A stretch of DNA of 64,000 nucleotides from Isoetes taiwanensis. Lineage: Eukaryota > Streptophyta > Lycopodiopsida > Isoetales > Isoetaceae. Of this stretch, positions 1 to 10,796 are shown piece by piece. The stretch is taken from assembly GCA_021234155.1 (NCBI GenBank), contig JAJEKV010000011.1, positions 9,031,712 through 9,095,711 of the forward strand, read 5' to 3'. The translations under genes were made by a program, and so were the position numbers. Position 1 is the first letter of the stretch. Each line of letters begins with the position of its first letter. The notes under the pieces are model-generated. The model was not told where the DNA came from. It did no database searches and saw nothing but the letters and a program-made list of their open reading frames with translations.

Positions 1-22
1 AGCCCTAGGGCAGCCAAATTCC

Positions 23-352
23 GTGTCCAAATTAGAGCCCCATATGGTGGCAAACTGTGGGAAACAAAGAGAAAGAAGCAGTGTCCTTCAAGGACAAGCG
101 GGAGGGGTCAAACTACTCCAAAGCAAGCGATCCTTTTGCGCGATGCCCAAAGAAAAGAGAGACAGAGTGCATAGAAAAGCAAAATTTGCTTCAAAGCCTT
201 CCCAACAAAGCCATAGGACGCCAGAACCGCCCCTACGCCATGAGTGCAAAATGCCAGAGGAGTTGGGAGATTGGGACATCCCGTTCGACGACGACGGGGC
301 GAGGAAGGCCACGACTACATCTGTGGTGAGTGCCATATCTTTGCCGCAATAG
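23..352 (+). pseudogene. gag/linker remnant of element R1
   Basis: An open frame of 109 codons rich in Lys, Arg, Ser and Gln directly precedes the protease of R1, which is where the basic C-terminal part of Gag would lie. I see no intact CCHC zinc knuckle. The 5' part of gag is outside the window. The call rests on position and composition, not on a recognisable motif. Confidence 0.4.
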
Positions 353-377
353 ATACGAAAGCAAAGCAGAGAGCCAA

Positions 378-548
378 GATAAAGTAATTTCCACGGTAGG
401 GAAGGCCAAGGCCAAGTCCTTCATAGTCTTGATAGACTCAGGAAGTAGCCATAACTTTGCATCCCCCAGAATGGTTCAAATGTTGAAGTTGAAGCCGCTA
501 AAGTCAAAGCCAAGACCCGTTGTCTTAGCAAGTGGTGCAGTAAGGTAG
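378..548 (+). pseudogene. Retropepsin-like aspartic protease of R1
   Basis: The frame reads FIVLIDSGSSHNFASPRM, with the catalytic DSG triad followed by the SHNF seen in plant Ty3/gypsy proteases. A stop at 546-548 ends the frame, whereas in intact elements the protease runs on into RT. In a living element it would cut the Gag-Pol polyprotein. The next 300 bases (to about 850) continue with fragments that match no single frame, so the protease-RT linker is decayed. Confidence 0.75.
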
Positions 549-984
549 ACGGCGGGCAAGAGAATTAACTTCGACATCGACTTGCCAGGGATTAATATCC
601 GGATGGGGCGTAAGTAATGGGCATTGGCAAGCACGACTTGATCATAGGAATGGAGTACCTTGGGCCAGCCAGGGCCATTATCGATCGCGGGAAAGCGGAA
701 GGTGACCTTCCCAACGCCGGCAAAAGATCATCGAAATCACGGTAAAGAAGTTGTTCCCATCATGCAGTGCATGTCTTCTAAGAGGCTGTTCAAGTGCATC
801 AAGAGCGAGCATGTGGCATACATCTTCAAGCTTGAGATTAGTGAGCCGGAACCGGAAGGAAGCAAAGAAGACAAGGTGCTCAAAGAAGTTGCCGAAGCAA
901 GTAGCTAAGCTGATCACGCGGAGTTCCATGATCTCTTTCCGTGATGAGATCAAGCAGCTCCCTCCTTATAGGGGAGTCGAAAAG

Positions 985-1600
985 CGAAAGCACTCGAACC
1001 GAACAAAGCCATCAAGCAAGGCTCCATATAGAATGACAATGCAGGAGTTGTCGGAGCTAAAGAAGCAGTTGCAGGAGCTGCTTGACCTAGGTTTCATTAG
1101 ACCTAGTGTTTCGCCATTTGGAGCGCCCATTCTCTTCGTTAAGAAGAAGGATGGCGCTTTAAGGACGCATTGACTATAGGCGCTTGAACAAGCACACCAT
1201 TAAGAACAAGTACGCGCTCCCGCATCGAGATGACTTGATGGATCAGCTCCAAGGTGCAAAAATCTTCTCCAAAATCGACTTAAGGTCAGGTTATCATCAG
1301 ATCAGGATAAAGGAAGAAGATATCCATAAGACCGCCTTCAGAACGCGGTATGGGCACTATGAGTTCACGGTAATGCCTTTCGGCTTATCGAATGCCCCCG
1401 CAACGTTCATGAGGCTCATGAACGACATCTTCAGGGAGTTTTTAGACACCTTTGTGATTGTTTTCTTTGATGATATTCTGGTGTATAGCAGATCCCTTGA
1501 AGAGCACGTACAACACTTGAGAAGAGTGCTGGAGAAGTTGAAGAGGCACCAGTTGTACGCCAAGTTGTCGAAGTGCCACTTCGCAACCACACCTCAACCT
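985..1600 (+). pseudogene. Reverse transcriptase fragment of R1
   Basis: Two frames joined by a break near 1165-1180 carry the RT core. The first ends with [10 protein letters not shown]. The second contains [14 protein letters not shown], the [17 protein letters not shown] block and the catalytic FFDDILVYS motif, in which two Asp of the xxDD box are kept. The fragment stops at the KLSKCHF block near 1590. Downstream, the sequence jumps directly to the end of the RNase H/start of integrase region, so thumb, connection and nearly all of RNase H are deleted. RT would copy the genomic RNA into DNA in virus-like particles. Confidence 0.85.
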
Positions 1601-1611
1601 GAGGCAGAGAA

Positions 1612-2440
1612 GGTGGATGGAGTTCCTTGAAGAGTACGACTTTGATATAGTCTACAAGCCAGGGAAGCTCAATGTGGTAGCGGATGCGCTTTCAAGGCAT
1701 CCCCTGACAACTAGAGTGCATTGCAATGCAATTTCGACGATCTCCAGCGACTTTGGTAAGAAGATTGAAGAGTCCTTGCCAACGGATGTGGATTTCAAGG
1801 AAGTATGGGCAAGTCTCTCTAGGGAGGCTAGAACAGATAAGGAGCGGGAAGCCTTTAAACATTTTAAGAAGGAAGGCAACCTGTTATACCATAAGAACAA
1901 GTTGTGCGTACCCGAATCATCAGGTGTAAGGAAATTGATCCTCCACGACACGCACAACAGCCCAATAGCTGGCCATGCGGGATTCATGAAAACATATTTC
2001 AAAGTACGCAGCAGCTATTATTGGCCGTGAATGAAGAAGCGTGTGGCTCGCTACATCAAGGAATGCCGGCTATGTCGTCGCAGACAAAGGCGGAGCAGCT
2101 TCAATTCCAGGGCATTGGAGCCATTAGCGGTGCCAAACGCTAAGTGGGAGGTAATCAGCATAGATTTCATCACAGGACTCCCAAGAACAGCAAGAGGGAA
2201 GGATGCCTTGATGATAGTGGTCGACAAGTTGTCTAAGATGGCACATTTTGTGCCTTGCGTAACTACGAATACAACTATGGATACAAAGAAAGCTCTTCAC
2301 CAAAGAGATCTTCAGCGCCATGGCATGCCAAGGGAGATCATCTCCGGCGTGGATCCGGTTCATGAGCCTTTTGGCAAGACCTCTTTGGCGACAATCCGCA
2401 CGAAGGTTATCCATGAGCACGGCATATCATCCGCATGAGA
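1612..2440 (+). pseudogene. Integrase N-terminal and core part of R1
   Basis: The frame opens with the RNase H/integrase junction (YKPGKLNVVADALSRHP). The HHCC zinc finger follows, with HDTHNSPIAGH and CRLCRR separated by an in-frame TGA at 2028-2030. The core has the first catalytic Asp in ISIDFITGLP. The usual second-Asp block is degraded to SGVDP, and the frame is lost near 2435. Integrase would insert the cDNA into the chromosome. The damage makes it inactive as written. Confidence 0.85.
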
Positions 2441-3240
2441 CGGATGGCCGACGGAGGCGGACCAACAGGATTTTAGAGGACATGCTACGAAACTATGTCC
2501 GGAATAAGCAAAGTATGTGGGAAGAATTTATTCACTTGGTGGAGTTTGCATACAATAGCACCAAGCGTGAATCATCCCAAATGTCGCCGTTTATGATCAA
2601 TGGCTATCGCAGCCTAACTCCGCACACTTGGCACAACCCCGTGTCAAAAGTGGAAGTTTCACAGCAGCAGATGTTGGCCGATATGCGGCTTGTGGAAGAA
2701 GTTCGAGGATATCCGCTAGCAAAGAAGAAGTCGTCGAAGAGCATCGCCGACAAGCATCAAACAAGAAGAGAGTTCAAAGTTGGAGATGATGTTTGGCTCA
2801 AGATCAAGGTGAAGCAAAAGCGGCTTCGAATCGAATTGCAAGAAGCTTGCTCCAAGGTGGGCTGGACCTTTCGAGAATAGTCAAGAGAGTAGGTAATCAA
2901 TCCTACAAGCTAGACTTGCCAAAGACACCTAAAGATTCATAAGGTCTTCCACGTGAGTTTGTTGAAGAAGCATACTCCAAATCCGCATTTAAGTCTTGGA
3001 TTCTCCAACGTTGTTGGAAATGACGGAGGAGCAAATGAAATAGTTCCGCAATTGATTCTTGATAAAGCTTTCAAGAAAACGAGGAGATCGGGAATTCCTC
3101 CAAAGATTTGGTCAAGTGGAAACACTTACCGCTGGAAGACGCCGACGGGGTACTTAAGAAAGATTTAGAAAAGCAAAGATCCACGCTTTATGGAGCACCG
3201 GGGCTGGCAAGGTCATCTCCAAGAAATCGCTCGTGCATGT
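2427..3240 (+). pseudogene. Integrase C-terminal part and chromodomain-like tail of R1
   Basis: The region starts at the conserved YHPxTDGxTER block, here corrupted to HETDGRRRRTNR. It continues through ILEDMLRNYVRNKQSMWEEF, which includes the third catalytic Glu, and LVEFAYNS. Another frame then reads HVSLLKKH, the usual end of the GPF/Y module. Around 3107-3150 a further frame reads DLVKWKHLP, a typical chromodomain core. That tail places R1 among chromoviruses. At least three frame changes separate these pieces. Confidence 0.8.
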
Positions 3241-4082
3241 CGATTTGTGTAGGTTAATTCTTGTGTAGTTAAGATTAATCTACGCATGCATGCAACCATG
3301 CTTAGTATGGGTCGCATGCGTTGTTACCGATGATGGGACCACTACGGTGATCTCTAGGGCGTGGTGTAATGTCAATGTAGGCATGACCGCGTTTTCGCTT
3401 GGGCGAGTGGAAGGTAGGTTAGAAAGTCTACTTCTGTCTCACGGAAGTAGACGACCTCGAGAGAAAGGAGGTCATTGAGGAATGCACTGATAGGAAAAGC
3501 ACCTCTAGCCCCATATATGCTTTGATAGGAGGAATCAGGCCTTCACGCCCCATATACCTGAAGGACCTATCCTCCACGCCAACCTAGGGTGTAGGCATGA
3601 GCGGCATATAGGCATATAGGCGCTGTCTCCACGGCCATAATGGAAGATCCACCCTCTTCCTACGCCGGGAGATTAGCCATGCATTCATGTAGATAGGTGG
3701 GGTGGTCACCATATAACCAAAATTTTATTAATAATTAAATGGTACTAACGTAGTGTCGATCTGCAGGCCAATAGAGCGCTCCGGAGGGCAAGGAGGTCGA
3801 GCTACGAAGACTTGCAACACAAATTTTGTTGGAATGTGTTGCAAGGAATGAAGAATACCTCGGACGTTAATTTTAAATTTGATAAACTTAATTGTCATGT
3901 TAAGTGGATTATTGAGTAACTTGTTTTAGTGATGTTATGAATTGGTAAGTTATTTCATAATATAATGGTGTGATAATGTCCTAAAAATATTACCTTAAGG
4001 TGCTATCGTATGTATCGGGTTGATTGCAGGTTAGGATGATCCCAAGGTGGGGAGACCCACGATGCTGCGGACAGCATCGTTT
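3241..4082 (+). other. Noncoding 3' region of R1
   Basis: No coding frame can be supported here. The sequence links the chromodomain-like tail to the polypurine tract. Near its end the purine-rich block AAGGTGGGGAGA occurs at 4043-4054 and again at 4084-4095. Between them sits a perfect 9-bp stem with a 4-base loop (ACGATGCTG, CGGA, CAGCATCGT) at 4059-4080. Confidence 0.5.
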
Positions 4083-4096
4083 CAAGGTGGGGAGAA
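4083..4096 (+). promoter_or_regulatory. Polypurine tract and start of 3' LTR of R1
   Basis: The tract CAAGGTGGGGAGAA is followed at once by TGTGACGTTCGAG. A purine tract immediately before TG is the expected plus-strand primer and left edge of a 3' LTR in Ty3/gypsy elements. The LTR is therefore taken to start at 4097. Its right edge cannot be placed, because no second LTR is in the window. Confidence 0.65.
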
Positions 4097-4238
4097 TGTG
4101 ACGTTCGAGCGCGATAATCGCCCGACGCGTACTATATTGCCGCCACGCCGCAGCGTACGCCACCCCGACTGACGTGTACGCCAACGTGTAACCAGGTGGG
4201 TAGCCCTAGGGGGCAACTTACCAGAAATATGTGCAACT

Positions 4239-4388
4239 ATTAATGTGCACATTTTCCAATGTACACATTAATGTGGGCACACATTTCCATGTGGACACTT
4301 CATGCCAAGTGGGCCACACCCATAGGTGCCATTAATGTGCACATTTTCCAATGTACACATTAATGTGGGCACACATTTCCATGTGGGC
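4239..4388. repeat. Imperfect tandem duplication, period 92
   Basis: The block beginning ATTAATGTGCACATTTTCC occurs at 4239 and again at 4331. It is identical for over 50 bases before the copies drift. It lies inside the putative LTR of R1. Confidence 0.9.
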
Positions 4389-4493
4389 ACATTTGGCCAC
4401 CTAGCCCTTAAAGGCAAGTGGGCCCATTTCCAATTATCCCACATGCCAAAAGGGGATAATTGGAAACCCTAGCCAACCCCCTTGTCTATATAG

Positions 4494-5048
4494 CATTAGA
4501 GGTAATTTGAGATCTCCTTTTGTCCCCATAAGAATCCTCCAATAGAATGAGTACTCTACATCAAACTGCAATTAATGCAGCATTAACAACTTCATTGCTG
4601 TCGTTTTTTCCCTATAACTTTTGATCTACTCATGAAAATGCTGCGGCATTTGTTGCATTAGATGCAGAATGAAAAGATCTTTCAAGTGATATATGGTTAT
4701 GATGTATTTCAATACAAGCCATATGTGTTAACCTTAAAAAATATGGTTTTTTGCTCTTTTCTTATATATTTACATCCCAAAAGATATAACAATGGGTTGT
4801 CATTAGAAAGATCTTGAGAAGACGAATCCATTGCCACAAATAGTGTTCGAATCGGAGTTTTTGATCAAAAGTTATAGTAGAAAAATGACACTGCAAAAGT
4901 TAGTTAGAACTGCATTAATTATACGCGCCACATAATACTGGAATAAAATACACTGGAGCTCTTCTCTTATTGGACAGTTTAAAAAGCTGATGTGGCTTTT
5001 TAAGCATCCCTTAATGGGACAAAATGAGATCTCAAATTACCTCTAATG
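4494..5048. mobile_element. Fold-back MITE inserted in the R1 LTR
   Basis: The left end CATTAGAGGTAATTTGAG is the reverse complement of the right end CTCAAATTACCTCTAATG. Similarity continues inward for over 30 bases, through the GAGATCTC and TTTTGTCCC blocks. It resumes in subterminal arms around TATAACTTTTGATC (about 4612-4625) and GATCAAAAGTTATA (about 4863-4876), and AATTAATGCAG near 4570 pairs with CTGCATTAATT near 4910. If the ends are GAGG and CCTC, the flanking dinucleotides are TA at 4497-4498 and TA at 5044-5045, as in Tc1/mariner-type MITEs. There is no coding capacity. Confidence 0.85.
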
Positions 5049-7721
5049 GGTAGGAAACCCTAACTAGCCCATTTTTGATTCTAGGGCTTTAGAACTCTGT
5101 TTTGGCCCTCAACAAATTAAATCCGCCTCCCGACTACACTGAGAATTGCATCCTTAGTTTCCCTTGATTCGAAAGCCAAGCAAATGGGATGGTCGAGCTC
5201 AGGTCAGGAGGAGCCCCTCAAGGATCAGGTAATTGGCCAATTAGATAGTCTAAACCCTATTTTAGTCATAGAATCAGTAGGTTTAGCCTATTAAATTGCC
5301 CATAGCAGCCCTCTGGATCTCTAGATAGTAGATTCTAACTAAAGAACCTAACTCTATGTTGTAGATTAGATCTAGTTCTTTAGTTCTCTGTGAAGTATAT
5401 GGATGATGTATCTCTATGAACTCCTTGTATTGGGAAGGGGGGTAGAGACCTGAAGCTTTGTAGTTGATGCTCCTAGAGTAGCCTCTCTAGCACACTGTAG
5501 ATTCGGCCTGTGCACAAGAGCCACACCGGGATGTGGGTGAAGGGGCCAGACTGGCTGAGAAGGAGGTTCATGTCCTGACTCTTGAACGATCCCTCTGGTG
5601 TGTAAAGCCTACCGGGGATCATTGTGACTAGGTCCAATGGCTTGCCCCGCTGCGGTGGGCAAGGCATGGGTTCGACACCGTGAAGTGGTGTTCACTTTCC
5701 AGTGGGTTCCCTATCCGAATACGCGGTGGCCCTCTAGTCACCTTGAGTCAAAGATGTAGATCTCCGGAGGGAGTGATCCCTACCCGCCCCATCGGGCGGG
5801 AGGATGAGCCCGAGGAATAGCCCCTTTGGCTATGCATCCGGGCGGGCTACTGATCGTCCCCCCGACACTTTTTCAGCCCACTCGCAAAGTGTGCACGGGG
5901 GAGGGGCGGATGGAGTGGACAACCCTAAGCCATGTTCATATGCCAGCCAAATCCATTGCCATGAATTCTGTCTGCAATGAACTATGGAGACCCAAGCCGT
6001 CAGTCATCCCCTTGAGTCTGAGCCTTGGGTAGGATTCCCTATGTGATGTGCTGATCTTTGTCTATGCAGAGATGTGGAGGACCATCCTTCGTGATGGTCA
6101 CATGATGTTGATGTATGTGCTACTGACATGTATGTTTACGCTTCCGCAGCTAGGTAGGCCCTGAGGGAGACGGGGTACAATGACCCCTTCACTCTTCCCA
6201 CTGAAGCCATCGCGGTTGCAGTGTCATGTGAAGGGCCCTGTATCGGCATGGAGCTGGTATGGGGGAAGAACTCTTGTTTGTATACGGTGTGTGCACCGTA
6301 TACGAGTAGGGGACGTCACAGGCTTGCTCTGTAAACCGTGGCCATTGCAACTCAGTGGAAGCTGCTCGACCTTTAGCTCAGGGATTCTCGGAGATCTTCA
6401 CACCATCTAAGGCGTTACCAAGCTCTTGAAGTTCGTGAGGCCGGCTGCAACGTCAGACGGGTGAGTACATGAGCTCTGATTTCAGCTCAGAGAATGACCT
6501 TCTTCCTTAGTTTCAGGCTTTGTTTTGATTATCTGCTGGACTTTGGTCCGCACTCACTGCGGTTTTACACTGCACTCACTGCAGTTGTGTAAGGTTTCTG
6601 TTCAAGACTAATGGAAATTGTGGTGGTTGTTCAATCTTTGAGGCTTATCTCTTCCAGTTCGTGTCCTTGCTACAGTCTAAAACATGGGGAATAGACTTCT
6701 TGTTTGAGGAAAGTTCTCCATTCTTTTAACATAAAATACTTGATCTACTTTCAAAGCTCACAGATTTTACAGTTAGATTGGTTGGGGCAAACACAGGTAG
6801 AATGGGGCGGTCCTTTTATCTTAGCTTTGCTACTGCACTAGTTACAGCTTGGGGTATTTCATTCTATTCTGCTAACAGGCTGGTTATAGTGAGAATGTGT
6901 GCTTGAAACTTATTTGGCCGGCATCTTAGGTACTGTTTTTGCTTGTGGCTTGCCCAGTGGTGGAGGACTTGGGATATGTAGCATGCTAGTTCTTGAGCAG
7001 ACTTTTTGTATGAAATCTTCCGGAGTTAACTTAAAGATGTGCAGAAGGCCGATTTCTCAAGATTAGTGTGCCTTGCCCTGAAACGTTGCCTTGTTGTTGT
7101 AGTGGACTTTCGATATGTGTGGCTGCTCTACCTTTGCTTGTGATTTTCCAGGACTGATTTGAATGGTGGAACAGTTGTTATTTGGAAAGGAGAACAAGGT
7201 TTTATGTTGCCCTCTTCCATCCCAGTTGGAAGGAGGTGTGATTTCAGAAAAGAGTATCTTGAAAGCAATCTGATTCAGTTAAGTGATCTAAAGAAGGCAT
7301 TGGTACGGGAGGACCACATGTTCTCACAGCTGCGTGCTAATTGCAGGACTCCAGCTCAACCAGGAGTGGGGGCTTGAGGCCATTTCTAGTTTGGCTAAGA
7401 GCACAATAGAGACGGAACCCAGGGAAGCAATCAGGTGAGTATAGTGGCTTGTGGACCACCCTGTATGGGATAGGCATGGCTGTTTACATCTGAAGAAGAT
7501 AGTGAGAGTAGGAGCTCGTAGTACAAGTAACTGGAATGTGCTCTGATTCTCCTAGTAGTACTGAGCTGTAGGCAGGTTTAATGTCGAGTTAACGCGAGGG
7601 ATGAAACTTCCACTACTCTGGCCTAGTTTGCTTGCATTTTCGCTGAGAGGAGCTCGCAGGGGTATCGTCTTTGGGCAACATAATGATCACTTTCGTGGGG
7701 CAGATTGTCATAAGGGGTACC
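5049..7721. other. No recognisable gene; unassigned repeat-like sequence
   Basis: Only short open frames occur (under 80 codons) and none shows a known motif. Small hairpins are present: GACCATC/GATGGTC near 6080-6100 and a perfect 10-bp stem at 6280-6303. The 5400-6420 part is comparatively GC-rich and could be LTR or leader sequence of R1 or of another retrotransposon. Two segments near 7152 and 7346 follow pyrimidine-rich tracts ending in CAG, like splice acceptors, but no convincing exon follows. Confidence 0.4.
6280..6303. repeat. Perfect inverted repeat, 10-bp arms
   Basis: GTATACGGTG is followed by the 4-base loop TGTG and then CACCGTATAC. It lies in a region without genes. Function unknown. 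Confidence 0.9.
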
Positions 7722-8007
7722 TTCTTGGGAAGACTCTTCTAGCAAAACAACAACAACATACGGCCAAAAATCAAAGTACAAAAGCATAGGAGTAAAAATG
7801 ATTGGCAAGAAAGATAGAAAGCTAAATAAACCCCAGAAGTAGACAATTACCGAGGGTTTCACTAAGAAGAGATAAGCCACAATGAATCTCAAAGTCAGAG
7901 ATTTATCAACTGGAATAAAAACCCCGCCCTTTCGGGTTTTGAGGAAAACCATGGAGATAAATAACAGACTAGGAGTCACACAAGTGCATCATTCAACCAT
8001 CATTGAC

Positions 8008-8229
8008 AATAATCCTTGTGCATCAGCAGTCATCACATAACAGTTGCAAACTCCAAATGGCCATGATAGCTTGATAGAGTGAGAAGCCATTGAAAATTCA
8101 TCTATAGTTATGAAGCCAAATAATCCTTGTGCATCCGCAATCTTCACATAACAATTGCAAACTCCAAATGGCCATAATAGCTTGACAAAATGCGTAGCCG
8201 TCGAAAACTCATCCTTAATTATAAAGCCA
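8008..8229. repeat. Tandem duplication, period 111, inside A1
   Basis: The block starting AATAATCCTTGTGCATC occurs at 8008 and 8119 with only scattered differences. A more diverged partial copy appears to follow from about 8222. Confidence 0.9.
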
Positions 8230-8458
8230 CGGCTCCACCTTGAATGCAGCTTGAAATAGTATCCATAATCATGAAGCCATGGCCGAATTCAAATGCGATT
8301 TGAATAGACCTAAAAGAACAAAAACTTGAAACTGAAACATGTTAAAGAACCATTAGTCATGTCAAAGTCCATAACGTGCCTACGGGAAAATATTTTCAGT
8401 TCAATATGAAGCAAGAACTGAGCAAGCTACCTGTATAGAATGAGCATAAGTGAAAGGA

Positions 8459-8625
8459 CGAGGAAGAACATCCGCCTAGCCAGGAATGACATCTGCAAAC
8501 TAGTGCGGGGAAGAGCATCCATCCAAATAACTCAACACAGAAAAACAAGGCGGGGAAGAACATCTGCCTAGAAGAAAGATATCAAATGCAATTAAGGCAG
8601 GGAAGAACATTCGTCCATAAATTAC
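8459..8625. repeat. Degenerate short tandem repeats inside A1
   Basis: Four units related to GGCGGGGAAGAACATCTGCC start near 8459, 8505, 8550 and 8603. Spacing is about 45-53 bases. No function is evident. Confidence 0.75.
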
Positions 8626-9857
8626 AAATAAAGGAAACATAAACAAATGTAATGAGGAAAAAAGACCACACATTCCAAGTATAACGCAAAAGGGCATGGG
8701 AGGGTGGGAAAGTAGGAAGGCAAAACACAAAAAGATGGAACGCTCAAGAGGAAGGCCGATGATGAAAACCTAGAACTGATGAGACATATAATCTGTAAAA
8801 AAGATCTTATGGAAAAAATAGACGTTCCAAAAAAGGGCCCGTCTTCTCCAAGAATGATGGTTCTATGTTGCCATAGAACCATTGCATTCTTGGGAAGACT
8901 CTTCTAGCAAAAACAACAACAACATACGGCCGAAAGAAGAGGAACACTCCACCTCATAAACCCTAGGTGCAATGGTAGATGGCAGGAAAATCTCGTGAGA
9001 AAAACAAGACAATAGGAGAAAAAGAAGTCAACGAACATCAAGAAGGAAAAAAAATAAATCTTTTTGAGACAACATGCTACGTCAAATTGAATAAGAGGGA
9101 AAGAAGCTCAAAACATTTTAAATGCAAAGAAGTTAAAGGAAGACCCATGAAATTTGAGCACTATGGAGACCCTAGCAATGTTAAAGCCAAAGAATATATA
9201 GAAAAGATAAGGTTAATCAAGTGTATTGGGTAGTGGCCAAGTTCATTTGAAGTATAAGTGGGGTCTAGATGGCATGAATTTGGCATATCAACGGAGGAAG
9301 ACGGTTAGTATTGAACAAGGAAGAGAATATATGGGAAAATATCGGGTCTAAGATGCTTTGCCATGGCATAACAGATATCGAAATTTATAAAGGCACAAAA
9401 GTTTTTGATAGTACGATTCAACATCGTATTCCAAAGCTCAAAGAGAAATCCACCATTGCTTAAAAGGTCAAACCCAACAAACAAAAAAACAAGATGCGAG
9501 GGGAAAAACATGGAAAAAATAATGCGCACTTAGAGAAAATATAATTTAAGGAAAATAACGTGCGCATCTCCAAATTCGAGCAAAGGTATTTTCAACATAT
9601 TAGCAAATACTAAACCCAATGAAACCAAACCTCAAAAGATACGAAATATGGCCTTGGGCAAATTCTAACTTGAGTCAATTAGAACAAAATATAAAATATG
9701 GTCATAGGCAAGTTCGAATTGAGTCGATGAGATAACAACCTAAGGTCCGACCATGTAATCTAGGAGACACTTGTTTCGCACTCTATGAATGGGGTATGAT
9801 TCATGGAAAACATTATGAAATGTATAGAGTAAAAATTCTAAGAACGCAAAAACACCT

Positions 9858-10016
9858 AGAATAAAACTATGGTTCTAGAGATAAAAATTTTAGAATAAAA
9901 CTATGCCCTTGGAGCCAAATGTTAGGAGAGATAATATAAATTATGGTTTGACATCTAGACTAAAATAAAACTATGGTCTCAGATAACTTTGAACCAGAAT
10001 AAAACTATAGTTCCCA
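9858..10016. repeat. Short interspersed repeats around AATAAAACTATGGT, inside A2
   Basis: The motif AATAAAACTATG or a near match occurs at about 9859, 9895, 9966 and 9996, at irregular spacing. It is noncoding. Confidence 0.75.
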
Positions 10017-10550
10017 ACAAGTCCAAAGTGGGTCACTGGGTTAACAAACCAGGTTCCAACTAGAAAACTAAAGAGACATTAGAGAAAATAAATGACAGAA
10101 ATAAATCAGTATGATATAATATAAATGAACAAGACAGGCCGAAATATGTATCGCGATAACGACATAGCTTATTAACACGTGATAAAAGCTCTGAAACCTA
10201 GAACAATTCTACAAGCAATTCGGAAGCAAGCAAGACAGAAAACATGCAAAGTGTTAAAGCCTAGATAGGCATTCTTTACCGATTGAAGATTTAAATTTAC
10301 TTAAACACTAGGCTATCTGAGATTGACAAGAGAAATAATCTTAAGGTATTAATGATTCTGACCCTAGCTAGAGAACTTAGCAAATAGTCTATGTATAGCT
10401 AGAAGAAGGAAAATAGGAAGATGAAACACAAAAAATGCTCAAGAAACCATCCAGACTTGATATTAAAGAAGGAATTGATCCAGGTGCAGTGAGAGAGCAG
10501 AGAAACATTTCTGCAAAGCAAAAAACATACGGCATGATGGATCCAATAAG

Positions 10551-10796
10551 ATGCATTCTGTGTCAATGGTACAAGAGAAGGTTGCAAAGTCAAAAAATGG
10601 CGCAGAAATTATAGTTGCAGAAGCATTTGCCTCAAGGAAAACTACGAAGAGCATTTGCCTCAGAGAAAACTACGAAAAGCATTTGCATCAGAGTGAACCT
10701 GAAAGACAGTACATGCACAATCAGAGCAATCCAGAGAGAATTTATGGAAGATCAAATTGCAGATGGACCAAATTGTGGCTGTTGAACAAGAAGTGA
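10551..10796 (+). pseudogene. Open frame with 28-bp tandem repeats inside A2
   Basis: An 81-codon frame contains three units starting GCATTTGCCTCA at 10623, 10651 and 10679, giving a repeated ASRKTTKSICLRENYEK-like peptide. There is no recognised domain. It may be part of the captured gene remnants further right, or chance in A-rich sequence. Confidence 0.3.

Larger units (their letters stand above)
1..4096 (+). mobile_element. Degenerate Ty3/gypsy chromovirus, internal region (element R1)
   Basis: Reading left to right on + are a gag remnant, an aspartic protease, reverse transcriptase, integrase and a chromodomain-like tail. This is the Ty3/gypsy order, with integrase after RT. Stops and frameshifts occur throughout, and most of the region between RT and integrase is missing. 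Coding ends near 3240, and about 850 bases of noncoding sequence precede a polypurine tract at 4083-4095. The 5' LTR lies left of the window. The element cannot encode a working polyprotein as written. It differs in sequence from the chromovirus at the right end of the window, so the two are separate families. Confidence 0.9.
4097..5100 (+). repeat. Putative 3' LTR of R1 (right edge unknown)
   Basis: The segment starts with TGTGAC after the polypurine tract. It contains a TATA-like CTATATAG at 4486-4493, which would suit an LTR promoter. A fold-back MITE interrupts it at 4494-5048. The end given is only a guess; LTR sequence may extend further right. Confidence 0.4.
7722..8887 (+). mobile_element. 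Helentron-like (Helitron2) non-autonomous element A1
   Basis: The left end TTCTTGGGAAGACTCTTCTA recurs at 8887, directly after this element's right end. The right end has a 9-bp hairpin (GGTTCTATG, TTGC, CATAGAACC; 8859-8880) followed by ATTGCATT. Just inside the hairpin, TCTTCTCCAAGAATG (8842-8856) is the inverted complement of CATTCTTGGGAAGA at the left end of the downstream unit, allowing one gap. Terminal inverted repeats of this asymmetric kind, one at the extreme 5' end and one just upstream of a 3' hairpin, mark Helitron2/Helentron elements. No Rep or helicase is encoded. Confidence 0.75.

Noticed and set aside
1-4215. AGCCCTAGGG at window position 1 and at 4202 as a possible LTR pair
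   Set aside because: The match is only about 10 bases and the following sequences differ; position 1 lies in gag.
7159-7377. A 72-codon frame after a splice-acceptor-like tract
   Set aside because: No matching donor, start context or homology-like motif, so a gene is not supported.
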